From positions 2,666,001 through 2,730,000 of the forward strand of contig CAVZRC010000003.1 of NCBI GenBank assembly GCA_963777695.1: 64,000 nt of DNA. The letters are read 5' to 3'. The first letter of the stretch is position 1; each line of letters opens with the position of its first letter. Made by a program: the position numbers and the translations under genes. Shown one piece after another: positions 16,816-25,525 of the stretch. The stretch comes from CAVZRC01 sp963777695 (GTDB lineage: Bacteria > Planctomycetota > Planctomycetia > Isosphaerales > Isosphaeraceae). The notes beneath the pieces are model-generated. The model saw only the letters and a list, made by a program, of their open reading frames with translations, was not told the origin of the DNA and did no database searches.

Positions 16816-19516
16816 TCACTTGTCTCGGCTGATCGTCCCGCCGCTGGCGAGGGCGGCCTGGGCGGCGGCCAGGCGAGCGATCGGCACGCGGAACGGCGAG
16901 CAGGAGACGTAGTCCATCCCCACCTTGTGGCAGAACGCCACGCTGTCGGGGTCGCCGCCGTGCTCGCCGCAGATCCCGACCTTCAGGTGCTCGTTGTGCT
17001 TCTCCTGGCGCGCCTTGCGGCCCTTGGTCACGCCGATCTCGATGAGCTGGCCGACGCCCTTGATGTCCAGGCTCTGGAACGGGTCGATCGGCAGGATCTT
17101 CTCTTTCAGATAGGTGGGCATGAAACCCTTGATGTCGTCGCGGCTGAAGCCGAAGGTCATCTGGGTCAGGTCGTTGGTGCCGAAGGAGAAGAACTCGGCC
17201 TCCTCGGCGATCTGGTCGGCCGTCAGCGCGGCGCAGGGGGACTTCGATCATCGTGCCGATCAGGTATTCGACCTTCACGCCGGCCTTCTTCAATTCGTCC
17301 TCGATGAGCGCGATCGCCCGCTTCTTGAGGAAGACGAGCTCCTCGATGGTGCCGACGAGCGGGATCATGATCTCGGGGATGACGCTCTTGCCGCGATTCT
17401 GGACCTCGATGGCCGCCTGGATGATCGCGCGGACCTGCATGTCGCCGATCTCGGGATAGACGATCGGCAGTCGGCAGCCGCGGAAGCCGAGCATCGGGTT
17501 GAACTCGTGCAGTTGCTCGACGCGGTCGCGGACCTGGTCGAGGCCGATACCGAGTTGCTTGGCGAGCTCGGCCTGTTCTTTCTCATCGTGCGGCAAGAAT
17601 TCGTGGAGGGGAGGATCGAGCAGCCGGATCGTTACCGGAAGGCCGTCCATCGCCTCGAAGATCCCGATGAAGTCTTTGCGCTGGAATGGCTCGAGGTCCG
17701 CGAGGGCCGTCTTGCGGCCCTCCACATCGTCGGCCAGGATCATCTTGCGCATGGCGATGATCCGGTGTTCCTCCGGCCGTTGTGGATCATCGAAGAACAT
17801 GTGCTCGGTCCGGCACAGGCCGATCCCCTCGGCGCCGAACTCGCGGGCCTTGGCGGAGTCCTTGGGCGTGTCGGCGTTGGTGCGGACCTTGAGGGTGCGG
17901 ACCTTGTCGGCCCACTCCATCAGGGTGAAGTATTCGTCGGGGATGATGGGGGCGACGGTGGGCATCTCGGCGGCCCAGACCTCGCCGGTGGCCCCGTCGA
18001 TGGTCATGTAGTCGCCCGACTTGATCGTCTGGCCCTTGACGGTGATCGTCCCGGCGGCCTCGTCGATCTTGATGGCCTCGCAGCCGACGACGCACGGCTT
18101 GCCCCAGCCTCGGGCGACGACCGCCGCATGGCTGGCCTTGCCGCCGGTCGAGGTGAGGATGCCCTGCGCCAGGTGCATGCCGGCGACGTCTTCCGGGCTG
18201 GTCTCCTTGCGGACGAGCATGAGGCGGGCCTTGGGATCCTTGACGTTCTCCTTGATCGCCTCCTCGGCCGAGAGCACGACCTTGCCGACGGCGGCGCCCG
18301 GGCTGGCGGAGATCCCCTGAGCCACCGGCTTGACCGTCTGCCGCTGCTTGGGGTCGATCTGGGGCATGAGCAGATGGTTGAGGCTTTCGGGGCTGACCCG
18401 TTTGATGGCGGTGGTCTCGTCGATCAGGCCGTCGCGAGCCATCTCGACGGCGATCCGGACGGCGGAGGTCCCGGTCCGCTTGCCGCTCCGCGTCTGGAGC
18501 ATGTAGAGCGTGCCGTCCTCGACCGTGAACTCGATGTCCTGCATCTCCTTGTAATGCTTCTCGAGCTTCTGGCGGATCTCGAGGAGTTGCTTGTAGACCT
18601 TCGGCATGTCGACGTCGAGGCGGGTGATCGGTTCCGGGGTGCGGATCCCCGCGACCACGTCCTCGCCCTGGGCGTTGACGAGGTAGTCGCCGAAGAACTC
18701 GTTCGCGCCGTTGTTCGGATCGCGGGTGAACGCGACGCCGGTGCCCGAGTTGCTCCCGGTGTTGCCGAAGACCATCGCCTGGACGTTGACCGCGGTCCCC
18801 TTCAAGCCGCTGATCCGCTCGATCCGACGATACTCGATGGCCTTGTTGCCCATCCAGCTATTGAAGACGGCCGTGATGGCCTTCCAGAGCTGGTCCTTGG
18901 GGTTCTGCGGGAAGGACTCGCCGACGTGCTTCTGATAGACCGCCTTGTACCGACGGACCAGCTCCTTGAGGTCATCGGCGCTCAGGTCGGTGTCGAGGTT
19001 GACCCCGCGCTCGTTCTTGAGCGAATGGAGCTCGTGCTCGAAGTGCTCGTGGTCGACGCCCATGGCGGTCGAGCCGAACATGTCGATGAGACGGCGATAG
19101 CCGTCGTAGGCGAAGCGGGGGTTGTTCGTCTTCTTGACCAGCCCCTCGACCGAGGCGTCGGTCAGGCCGAGGTTGAGGATCGTGTTCATCATGCCGGGCA
19201 TGGAGAGCGCGGCGCCCGAGCGGACGCTGACCAGGAGCGGGTCGGCGGGGTCGCCGAACTTCTTGCCCACGGACTCCTCCATCCGCGCCAGGGCGGCCTC
19301 GACCTGGGGCTTGACCTCCTCAGGGAGCTGCCGGCCGCGGTCGTAATAGACCGCGCAGACCTCGGTCGTGATGGTGAAGCCCGGCGGGACCGGGATGCCG
19401 ATCACGCTCATCTCGGCGAGGTTCGCCCCCTTGCCGCCGAGAAGTTCCTTCATCTCGGCACGACCCTCGGCCGAACCGCCGCCGAAAGAGTAAACGTATT
19501 TCTGTGTGCTGGCCAT
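16816..19516 (-). CDS. ppdK: Pyruvate, phosphate dikinase (one frameshift near 17238)
   Basis: The enzyme interconverts pyruvate, ATP and phosphate with phosphoenolpyruvate, AMP and pyrophosphate, at the pyruvate/PEP node. The N-terminal ATP-grasp part starts YVYSFGGGSAEGRAEMKELL. The central phospho-His motif is GGKASHAAVVARGWGKPCVV. The C-terminal barrel carries the catalytic Cys in ICGEHGGDPDSVAFC. The reading frame breaks after GTMIEVP near 17238, inside a run of five G in GCGCAGGGGGACTTC. Removing one base restores the remaining 140 residues (MTFGFSRDDIKGFMPTYLKE onward) to the stop at 16816. The repaired length is about 899 residues, normal for the family. I regard the gene as functional with a likely homopolymer error. 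Confidence 0.9.
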
Positions 19517-19559
19517 CGTCGTGTGTCGCTCCAGGTTCGGTGGGTGCCAAGTCCACGTG

Positions 19560-19690
19560 GTATTATTCGGGCCGGGCGCGATTGCGGCGTGCGCGGACGC
19601 CCACGGCGGTAGAGATTCCGCATAATAGCATGGAATACCGAACGTTATCGTCTCGAAGTCCGCCCGTCAAGCGCCCCATTCCTCGCGAGA
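19560..19690. repeat. Left copy, duplicated block U
   Basis: This runs from TATTCGGGCCGGGCG to GCCCCATTCCTCGCGA and matches 22902-23030 with only a few differences by eye. The shared core includes ATAATAGCATGGAATACCGA. Confidence 0.85.
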
Positions 19691-20228
19691 AGCTCCCGAA
19701 TTCCCGGCTCGACACGGACACCCCCGATTAGGGGGCGTTGGGTGCCGTGCGGCGGGAAGAATCGGACCGTCTCCTTGATCATTCGCACGCAAGCTGGAAA
19801 CGCAATGCACCTCCGCCGATCGACCGAAGGCCAGGCAAGAATGGATCGCCGCCTCGAACTCCTTGCGCTCGTTTGCACGCCCATAGGCCATCTCGACGGG
19901 ACGTCATCGCCGATCACCATTGAGGGAAATGAGTTAGCGATACGTCCTCGGACGGGGCATGCCGCGAGGAGCAGGGCCCTTGCCGTCGCGGCACGGGGCC
20001 GGAGATGATCTGACCGGGCCGATCGGTCTTTCGACAAATCACCTGTCATCGTCTGTTGATCCCGTGGGAATCGATCGGAAATGTGGCCATACTATTAGAA
20101 TGCCGCGCCTTTTCAATTTCATTAACGCTACCCGCTCGGACTTGGGCCGATTTCCTCCCGAACTCTCGACGAAGAAAGCAGATAAGTGGATCGAAAATCC
20201 TAAAGATTTCGCAACGCAGTCACGTTTC

Positions 20229-20367
20229 GGACCGGACTTTGTTCGACCCGAGCATGCCCTCGACTCCGGACGACCTGGAGTTTGCGAGTCACAATCGGGC
20301 CGCCCACTCCCGGACGACGCGGGCCATCTCGTCGAAGACATCCTCCTCGCTCTTGCGGGATCGTTTG
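20229..20367. repeat. Left copy, duplicated 3' end of the hydrolase gene
   Basis: Starting at ACCCGAGCATGCCCTCGACT and ending at GCTCTTGCGGGATCGTTTG, it repeats 23026-23160 with few differences. On the reverse strand it still encodes most of the hydrolase C-terminus (RKSEEDVFDEMARVVREWAA). Confidence 0.85.
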
Positions 20368-20470
20368 TCGCCGATTTCCACGGCCGGAAAAACAATCAAT
20401 CTTCGGACGATTGTCATAGTCAATGGTAGGTGTATTCGATCGCTCGGTGACCGAGCCAGGGGATGGGGTG

Positions 20471-20596
20471 ATCGGGAAAGGGGACAGGGGGGATCGGGAA
20501 AGGGGACATAGGATCGGGAAAGGGGACATAACGAATAGGGATCGGGAAAGGGGACATAAGGACTGGCCACCATTCGCTGAACCTGATTTATTCGTT
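20471..20596. repeat. GGGAC-repeat family A
   Basis: ATCGGGAAAGGGGACA occurs at 20471, 20493, 20513 and 20541. The last two copies flank AACGAATA (20530-20537), and TATTCGTT appears inverted at 20589-20596. The same pieces recur at 22828-22860 next to the PanE-like gene. Confidence 0.85.
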
Positions 20597-20652
20597 AAGT
20601 CGTAGGCGCTCACACCCGAACTTTTTGTACAGCAAGGACGTGGTAACTGTGT

Positions 20653-20765
20653 ATGAACCAAACGCCTCCGATCCCTGAAGCCCTCTGGAATACCGTGCCC
20701 CCCGATGCGCAGGCGGCCCTCATGGCCGTCTTCGACTCGCTCCTGAGCCGAATCGCGGAGCAGGA
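20653..20765 (+). pseudogene. IS66-family transposase N-terminal remnant
   Basis: ATG 20653 gives MNQTPPIPEALWNTVPPDAQ, then AALMAVFDSLLSRIAEQ, the typical opening of IS66 TnpC proteins (helix before the coiled coil). After about 37 residues the frame runs into family B repeats at about 20765 and no further transposase sequence is seen. A second fragment of the same boundary (GAGCCGAATCGCGAGCAGGA) is duplicated at 20836 together with the repeat. The element is dead and seems to have been the landing site for the repeats. Confidence 0.65.
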
Positions 20766-21075
20766 CCAGCGGGGACGGAAATCGAATTCTAGCTGCGTCC
20801 CCGTTTCTGTCCTAGCTGCGTCCCCGTTTCTGTCTGAGCCGAATCGCGAGCAGGACCAGCGGGGACGGAAATCGAATTCTAGCTGCGTCCCCGTTTCTGT
20901 CCCGCGAATTCTAGCTGCGTCCCCGTTTCTGTCCCGAATTCTAGCTGCGTCCCCGTTTCTGTCCCTCGCCGCCGGCTTCTTACGGTAGGGACGGAAACGG
21001 GTGGAAATCCGGGACAGAAACGGGGACGAGCTAGAATCGGGGGGACAGAAACGGGGACGGGGGGGACAGAAACGA
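20764..21075. repeat. GGGAC-repeat family B
   Basis: AGCTGCGTCCCCGTTTCTGT recurs at least five times between 20791 and 20964. About three inverted copies of the core (GGGACAGAAACGGGGACG) lie between 21010 and 21070. A larger unit including the IS66 boundary is directly duplicated (20742-20812 and 20836-20902). The two orientations meet around the GC-rich centre at 20965-20985. Confidence 0.85.
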
Positions 21076-21088
21076 GAAAGGGACAGAA

Positions 21089-21227
21089 GGGACAGGGGTC
21101 GGGTAAGGAGGTGGCGTCGCCGCCACCCCCTCCCCTAAGAACTGTACATAAGGGACAGGGTCATAAGGGACAGGGGTCGGGTAAGGAGGTGGCGTTGCCG
21201 CCACCCCCTCCCCTAAGAACTGTACAT
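21089..21227. repeat. GGGAC-repeat family C, two direct copies
   Basis: A 61-bp unit at 21089-21149 and again at 21167-21227, differing at one base. Each starts GGGACAGGGGTCGGGTAAGG, contains a GGTGGCG/CGCCACC hairpin, and ends AAGAACTGTACAT. Confidence 0.9.
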
Positions 21228-21266
21228 GAAAGTTTTCCTTCATACGACGAGGACGGGGTCGAGGAC

Positions 21267-21571
21267 GGGGTCGGACGTATAAATATAAATCGCCAGGTTA
21301 ACCGAGGCTTCCCATCTTCTATCTTGGTCGAGTTAGTCCTACATCTGATCTGCGAGACCACCCGAAGGGCGAAATGGGTAATTTGCAAAGAATAGGGGAT
21401 TTATGGAAAAAGGACGGGGTCAGACGTATAAATATAAATCGCCAGGTTAACCGAGGCTTCCCATCTTCTATCTTGGTCGAGTTAGTCCTACATCTGATCT
21501 GCGAGACCACCCGAAGGGCGAAATGGGTAATTTGCAAAGAATAGGGGATTTATTGTTATACGTCTGACCCC
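21267..21571. repeat. GGGAC-repeat family D: MITE-like element plus a truncated copy
   Basis: The complete copy spans 21416-21571 (156 bp) with perfect 16-bp terminal inverted repeats: GGGGTCAGACGTATAA at 21416-21431 and its exact complement at 21556-21571. A direct copy at 21267-21404 has a one-base-different left end, appears identical by eye over about 120 internal bases, and lacks the right end. On the reverse strand both contain a short frame starting MQITHFALRVVSQIRCRTNS; I would not call it a gene. Confidence 0.85.
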
Positions 21572-21822
21572 AGTCCCGTCTCCCAGTCCCGTCTTCAGTC
21601 CCGTCTGACCCCAGTCCCGCACCAGTCCCGCATGACCCCAGTCCCGCACCAGTCCCGCACCGACCCCAGTCCCGCACCAGTCCCGCACCAGTCCCGCACA
21701 CCAGTCCCGCACAGTCCCGCAGTCCCGGACCCCATGACCCCAGTCCCGGACCCCAGTCCCGTCTGACCCCAGTCCCAGACCCGACCCCAGTCCCAGACCC
21801 CAGTCCCAGACCCCAGTCCCAC
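21571..21822. repeat. GGGAC-repeat family E: degenerate AGTCCC array
   Basis: Nineteen copies of AGTCCCG or AGTCCCA stand in about 250 bp, separated by 1 to 15 bases drawn from CACC, GACCCC and TCTGACCCC. It starts in the right end of the family D element, so it may have grown from that terminus by slippage. Confidence 0.85.
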
Positions 21823-21857
21823 TGGACGGAGGAGGGGAGCCGGTCCACCGCCGAGAC

Positions 21858-22781
21858 TCACGACGACGACCCCAACGCAACCTTGCGCAGCTCACGAACC
21901 GCGGCCACGTCCTCAGCAGCCGTGCCCACGCCCTCCGCGAGGCGAAGCAGCGCTTCGGTGAGCGCGACGTACTCGCGCGTCCCAAGCGACTTGATACGGT
22001 CGCGCTGCGAGGACCACCGCGAGAGGGCCCAGAACAGCGCGGCAAGCACGGCGTTGGGCATGGCGTGGACGGCGGCGACCGGGGCCGGAGTGATGCGGTC
22101 CCCGGCGCGGCGCACGACGCGGAACGCGGCGTGCACCGCGCGAGCCGCGAGCGACGCCTCCGCCCACGACACGCCGCCGTTGCGTGCGGCTGCGCGGCTC
22201 ATCAGGCCAATCACGCCGATGCTCAGGCCCGCGTGCGTGCGCTGCCAGCTCTGCATGAGGTCGGCGGGCTCCAGATTGGTGGGGATGCCGGCAGCGGCAA
22301 GCACGCCGCACCACTTATCGTCGGTCACGAGCGTGCGCGAGCCCGTGGAAATGAAAACGTGCTTGAGCGCGCCGTCGGGCTCGACGAACCGCGCGTCGAT
22401 GATGGGGAAGCCAAATACGCACCGCGATGCGCCCACGGCGTTGCGGTACTCGTCGAGCGGTGCAAAGGTGGTGAACATGAACATGACGGTGGTGGAGTCC
22501 GGGCACGACTTGAGCACTCCGAGGAGCGCGGCGTCGAGCTGGTGGGCGAGAACGGTGACGAGCACGAGATCCCACGCGCACGTGGGGTCGACAGCAGTCG
22601 CGACGGTGACGCGGGCGGGGGTGGGCGTGGTCGGCGGGGACGTGGCGATGACGCCGCCGTCGCGCGTGAGCTTGTCCAGGCGCGCGCGGCGAGCCACGAG
22701 CGTGACGTCGTGCCCCGCGAGCGCGAAGTGCACGGCGAAGGAGGTGCCCACCGCGCCTGCGCCGAGGATGCAAATCTTCAT
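21858..22781 (-). CDS. Ketopantoate reductase (PanE/ApbA)-like protein
   Basis: A 307-residue protein from ATG 22781. The N-terminal Rossmann motif MKICILGAGAVGTSFAVHFA and then LVARR mark the PanE/ApbA fold, which reduces 2-dehydropantoate or related oxo acids with NADPH. The C-terminal helical domain includes NAVLAALFWALSRWSS. The substrate need not be ketopantoate; many such paralogues are unassigned. There is no clear Shine-Dalgarno. The gene is alone, flanked on one side by the repeat mosaic and on the other by a family A palindrome and the right duplication copy. Its codon use, rich in CGCG-type steps, looks different from neighbours by eye. Recent acquisition is plausible but unproven. 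Confidence 0.75.
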   Translation of the reverse strand: MKICILGAGAVGTSFAVHFALAGHDVTLVARRARLDKLTRDGGVIATSPPTTPTPARVTVATAVDPTCAWDLVLVTVLAHQLDAALLGVLKSCPDSTTVMFMFTTFAPLDEYRNAVGASRCVFGFPIIDARFVEPDGALKHVFISTGSRTLVTDDKWCGVLAAAGIPTNLEPADLMQSWQRTHAGLSIGVIGLMSRAAARNGGVSWAEASLAARAVHAAFRVVRRAGDRITPAPVAAVHAMPNAVLAALFWALSRWSSQRDRIKSLGTREYVALTEALLRLAEGVGTAAEDVAAVRELRKVALGSSS

Positions 22782-22827
22782 CTGGAGAACTCGCAAGGGG
22801 CCTGATCCGGTTTCGTGGAAAGACGCG

Positions 22828-22860
22828 GAAAAGGGGACATAACGAATAAATTTATTCGTT
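22828..22860. repeat. Family A fragment with perfect 20-bp palindrome
   Basis: GGAAAAGGGGACAT is followed by AACGAATAAATTTATTCGTT (22841-22860), a perfect palindrome. It is the same module as at 20530-20596, placed just upstream of the PanE-like gene. Confidence 0.85.
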
Positions 22861-22901
22861 ACCCTTTTCGCCCTCTGGTGTACCCTTTTCACCCAGGTCT
22901 T

Positions 22902-23160
22902 ATTCGGGCCGGGCGTGATTGCGGCGTGCGCGGACGGCCACGGCGGTAGCGATTCCGCATAATAGCATGGAATACCGAACGTTATCGTCTGGAAGTCCGC
23001 CCGTCAATCGCCCCATCCCTCGCGATCAACCCGAGCCTGCCCTCATGCCCTCGGCTTCGGACGACCTGGAGTTTGCGAGTCACAATCGGGCCGCCCACTC
23101 CCGGACGACGCGGGCCATCTCGACGAAGACATCCTCCTCGCTCTTGCGGGATCGTTTGAG
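22902..23160. repeat. Right copy of the split duplication
   Basis: Block U (22902-23030) and the hydrolase 3' block (about 23026-23160) are contiguous here, which is probably the ancestral order. Compare 19560-19690 and 20229-20367. Confidence 0.85.
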
Positions 23161-23754
23161 CGTGCGGAAACCGTGGTCGGCCGTGTCCAGGAGGTGGAGG
23201 GTCGCGCGATCGCCGAGCCGGGTGCAGGCGGGTTGCAGCAGATCCAGCCCGGCGAGCTCATCTCGTGTCCCGCTGAGGAAGAGCATCGGCACCGTGACCG
23301 CGGCGAGGTGGTCGGCCCGCTTGGTGTCGGGCTTGCCGGCCAGATGCAGCGGGAAGGCGAAGAAGACCAGGCCGCTCACGCCGTCCAGGGGGGCTTCGGC
23401 GGCTGCGGTGGAGGTCATCCGCCCACTGAAGGAATGGCCGCCGGCCAGGAGGGGGAGGTCGACGACGGCGCCCCGGGCTGCCGCGACCGCCGAGCGGACC
23501 GTCGCCGTGCAGACGCCATCAGCATCGCGGCCCCGGCCGTATTCGGAGTAGGGGAAGTTGTAGCGGAAGGTGGCGACCCCGGCGTCGGCCATCCGATCGG
23601 CGATGGACTGGAGTGTGGAATGCCGCATGTCCGTGCTGGCGCCGTGGCCGAGTACGAGCAGGTGGCTGGCGTCGTGGGGACGGACCAGCAGGGCGGACAC
23701 CTCACCCTTTTCGGGAGTGGCCAGGAACTTCATCTCGATCTGGTTGTGGCCCAA
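23080..23754 (-). CDS. Alpha/beta hydrolase (dienelactone-hydrolase-like)
   Basis: A 224-residue hydrolase. The nucleophile elbow is GGHSFSGRM. The acid is probably in LSGTRDELAG and the His in LDTADHGFRTL. The oxyanion region is LVLGHGASTDMRH. This set matches the small KANL3/Tex30-like hydrolases; the substrate is unknown. I take a TTG start at 23754 because a perfect AAGGAGG stands seven bases upstream. It directly follows the VOC gene on the same strand (42 bp), so the two were probably one transcription unit before the insertion sequence landed. The last about 130 bp also exist as a detached copy at 20229-20367. Confidence 0.85.
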   Translation of the reverse strand: MGHNQIEMKFLATPEKGEVSALLVRPHDASHLLVLGHGASTDMRHSTLQSIADRMADAGVATFRYNFPYSEYGRGRDADGVCTATVRSAVAAARGAVVDLPLLAGGHSFSGRMTSTAAAEAPLDGVSGLVFFAFPLHLAGKPDTKRADHLAAVTVPMLFLSGTRDELAGLDLLQPACTRLGDRATLHLLDTADHGFRTLKRSRKSEEDVFVEMARVVREWAARL

Positions 23755-23943
23755 TGCGAAGCCTCCTTGGGGCTCGATGGGGAAGCCCCGGACCCTCTAC
23801 GCCGGTTGGCCGAAGCAGAAGCAGACGCCGTAGGGCTCCTTCGCGAAGAAGACGCGAAAGGCCTTACCCTCATGTTCCTGGACGCCGACATGGCCGGGCT
23901 CGATGCCTTTGGCATCCAGCTCGCTTCGGAGTGCCTCGACGTC

Positions 23944-23951
23944 GCTGACGT
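23944..23951. repeat. Target-site duplication, left
   Basis: GCTGACGT, identical to 25526-25533, directly flanking the insertion sequence. Confidence 0.95.
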
Positions 23952-25525
23952 GGGAGCGTTCCATTTCTGTAGGCTCACGCGGCGATCCCCACGTCGTTTG
24001 TAAGTGCTTGCCTCTCAAGATGGTTCCATCGCCCGGCCTTGTAGTACGATCGCAATAAGAGGACGGCCTCCGCACTCGTCTTATGCCAGTAGATGCTCGG
24101 CCCCTTCAACCGCAGGTTCACCACACGGCGAATCGCACTCTCGATCGCACCACTGCCGATCGGCAACTTCAACCCCGCCACCCGCGCGTAGTCCATCCGA
24201 CCTTTGCCGATGTTCCGTTTGAAGTAGTCTCGCTCCCGTCTCAATGCCTGGCCGGGGCGGGAACCACACGCGGTATCGATCGCGGCTTGCACCTCCTCGA
24301 CCTTTCCTTTGAGTAGGTCTCGCCGCTGGCGACCGATCCACGCTTGACGCTCCGACGCCGTCCAGCGGCGCTGTAAGGCCGCGATCTTGCCCAGATGCTC
24401 CACCGCATGATAGAAGTCCACTAACTCGCTGACCTGTTCCGGTTTGACCCCCAACCGCCGCAGCAGCGCCCCGACCCGATTCCAGATCCAACGGGCCCCA
24501 TCGGCGACGAACAGGACCTGGTCCGCTGTGGTGATCTGCAATTCGCGCAGATAGAACTCCATCAATTTGAAGATCGCGTCGGGACCGCCCAGGGTCCCAT
24601 CGATGACCGCGAGGAAGTCCCGGTCCATCTCCCCCTTCTCATCGACCACGTAGATGATCAGCAATTTCGGCTCGCGCCAGTCGGTGCGATAGCGGTTGCG
24701 CCCCTTGGCCGTCTTGGGACCGCGCTTGGTCGTGCGAATCCGAATCCGACCGCCGTCGGTGGAGAGGACGGCGCGACGGCCCGCGACGCTCTCTCCCCAG
24801 TTCAAGTTCCCCCCGCGCTGAGCGGCACGGGCCCGCATGGCGAACCGATAAGCGATCGCCCGAATGGTCTTGAGGTCCAGCGGTTGCCCGCGATCGGATA
24901 GGACCCGCTCGACTTCTTCCAACGAACCGAGCATCGCCACCAACTTGCTGACCTCCGAGGAGATCGCCGCCGTGCAGCGGTCATGCACGCCCCAGATCAG
25001 GAGCATCGGGTACATCCCTTTACCGGCCTTGCCGCGTTCGCAGTTGCGACTGAAGTAGGGCGCCCGGACGATGATCGGGCCGCACGCGGTCCGAAGCGTG
25101 ACATCGCGTCGGCCTTGATCCTTGATCGTGTGGCCCGCCCCTTGAGCGAAGGAGCGGGCCTGGCGGCGGTTCTCCGAATCGTCGAGGGCGGCTTGCGTCG
25201 CCTCGGCCACGAGGAGGGCCGCCAGTTGGTTGGTCAGTGCCGCGATCGCACGCTCCAAGGACTCGAAGTCTTTGGCCGTACGGATCACGCGCCCATCGCG
25301 GCGTTTGGTCTCGATCTGCTGCTGGACATCCCGGATCTCGGCCCGAATCTCCGCAAGACGATCGCGCGGTTGCTCCGCAGTCTTCTCGGCCTTTCGCCTT
25401 GGGCCGGGTTTGCGCTTGCGCATGGTCGTTCCCCTTGCCACGGGTGTAGGAAAACGACGATTATTGGCGAGGGTGTAGGAGAAGAGAAACCCCCTCCACG
25501 GCACCGATTCTTTCGGAATGCTCCC
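23952..25525 (-). mobile_element. Complete insertion sequence, ISKra4-like, 1574 bp
   Basis: The boundaries are exact: 8-bp duplications on both sides, and ends that start GGGAGCGTTCC (left) and GGGAGCATTCC (right, reverse strand), 10 of 11 matching, with little further similarity. One transposase gene fills nearly all of it. It interrupts the VOC gene. Confidence 0.93.
23975..25423 (-). CDS. Transposase, ISKra4 family
   Basis: 482 residues, starting at ATG 25423 with AAGGGG upstream (MRKRKPGPRRKAEKTAEQPR). A charged N-terminal helical region (RLAEIRAEIRDVQQQIETKR) is followed by the DDE core. The first acidic residue lies in VLSTDGGRIRIRTTKRGP, the second probably in VLFVADGARWIWN, and the C-terminal signature is LPIGSGAIESAIRRVVNLRL, characteristic of ISKra4-type enzymes. 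It is intact, with no frameshift, so the element may still be active. It ends 23 bp inside the left terminus. Confidence 0.92.
   Translation of the reverse strand: MRKRKPGPRRKAEKTAEQPRDRLAEIRAEIRDVQQQIETKRRDGRVIRTAKDFESLERAIAALTNQLAALLVAEATQAALDDSENRRQARSFAQGAGHTIKDQGRRDVTLRTACGPIIVRAPYFSRNCERGKAGKGMYPMLLIWGVHDRCTAAISSEVSKLVAMLGSLEEVERVLSDRGQPLDLKTIRAIAYRFAMRARAAQRGGNLNWGESVAGRRAVLSTDGGRIRIRTTKRGPKTAKGRNRYRTDWREPKLLIIYVVDEKGEMDRDFLAVIDGTLGGPDAIFKLMEFYLRELQITTADQVLFVADGARWIWNRVGALLRRLGVKPEQVSELVDFYHAVEHLGKIAALQRRWTASERQAWIGRQRRDLLKGKVEEVQAAIDTACGSRPGQALRRERDYFKRNIGKGRMDYARVAGLKLPIGSGAIESAIRRVVNLRLKGPSIYWHKTSAEAVLLLRSYYKAGRWNHLERQALTNDVGIAA

Larger units (their letters stand above)
19517..20652. 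other. Non-coding accessory stretch holding the left copy of a split duplication
   Basis: No gene is supported. 19560-19690 is a near-copy of 22902-23030 (it lies directly upstream of ppdK, so it may carry the ppdK promoter). 20229-20367 is a near-copy of 23034-23160, the 3' end of the alpha/beta hydrolase gene. In the right copy these two blocks are adjacent; here about 540 bp of unrecognised sequence separate them. Confidence 0.7.

Noticed and set aside
17230..17245. Programmed frameshift in ppdK
   Set aside because: A slip site in a G run is not conserved in this family and many other genes in the window have similar breaks; sequence error is simpler.
17114..19612. 832-codon open frame opposite ppdK
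   Set aside because: Antisense shadow of ppdK with low-complexity composition; also passes through the ppdK start region without any signal of its own.
21267..21550. Short gene inside family D repeats (MQITHFALRVVSQIRCRTNS)
   Set aside because: The frame is confined to the repeat, has no ribosome-binding site and appears in both copies only because the repeat is duplicated.
20471..21822. Possible CRISPR array
   Set aside because: Repeats are of five different kinds, spacing is irregular, spacers are repeat-derived, and no cas genes are present.
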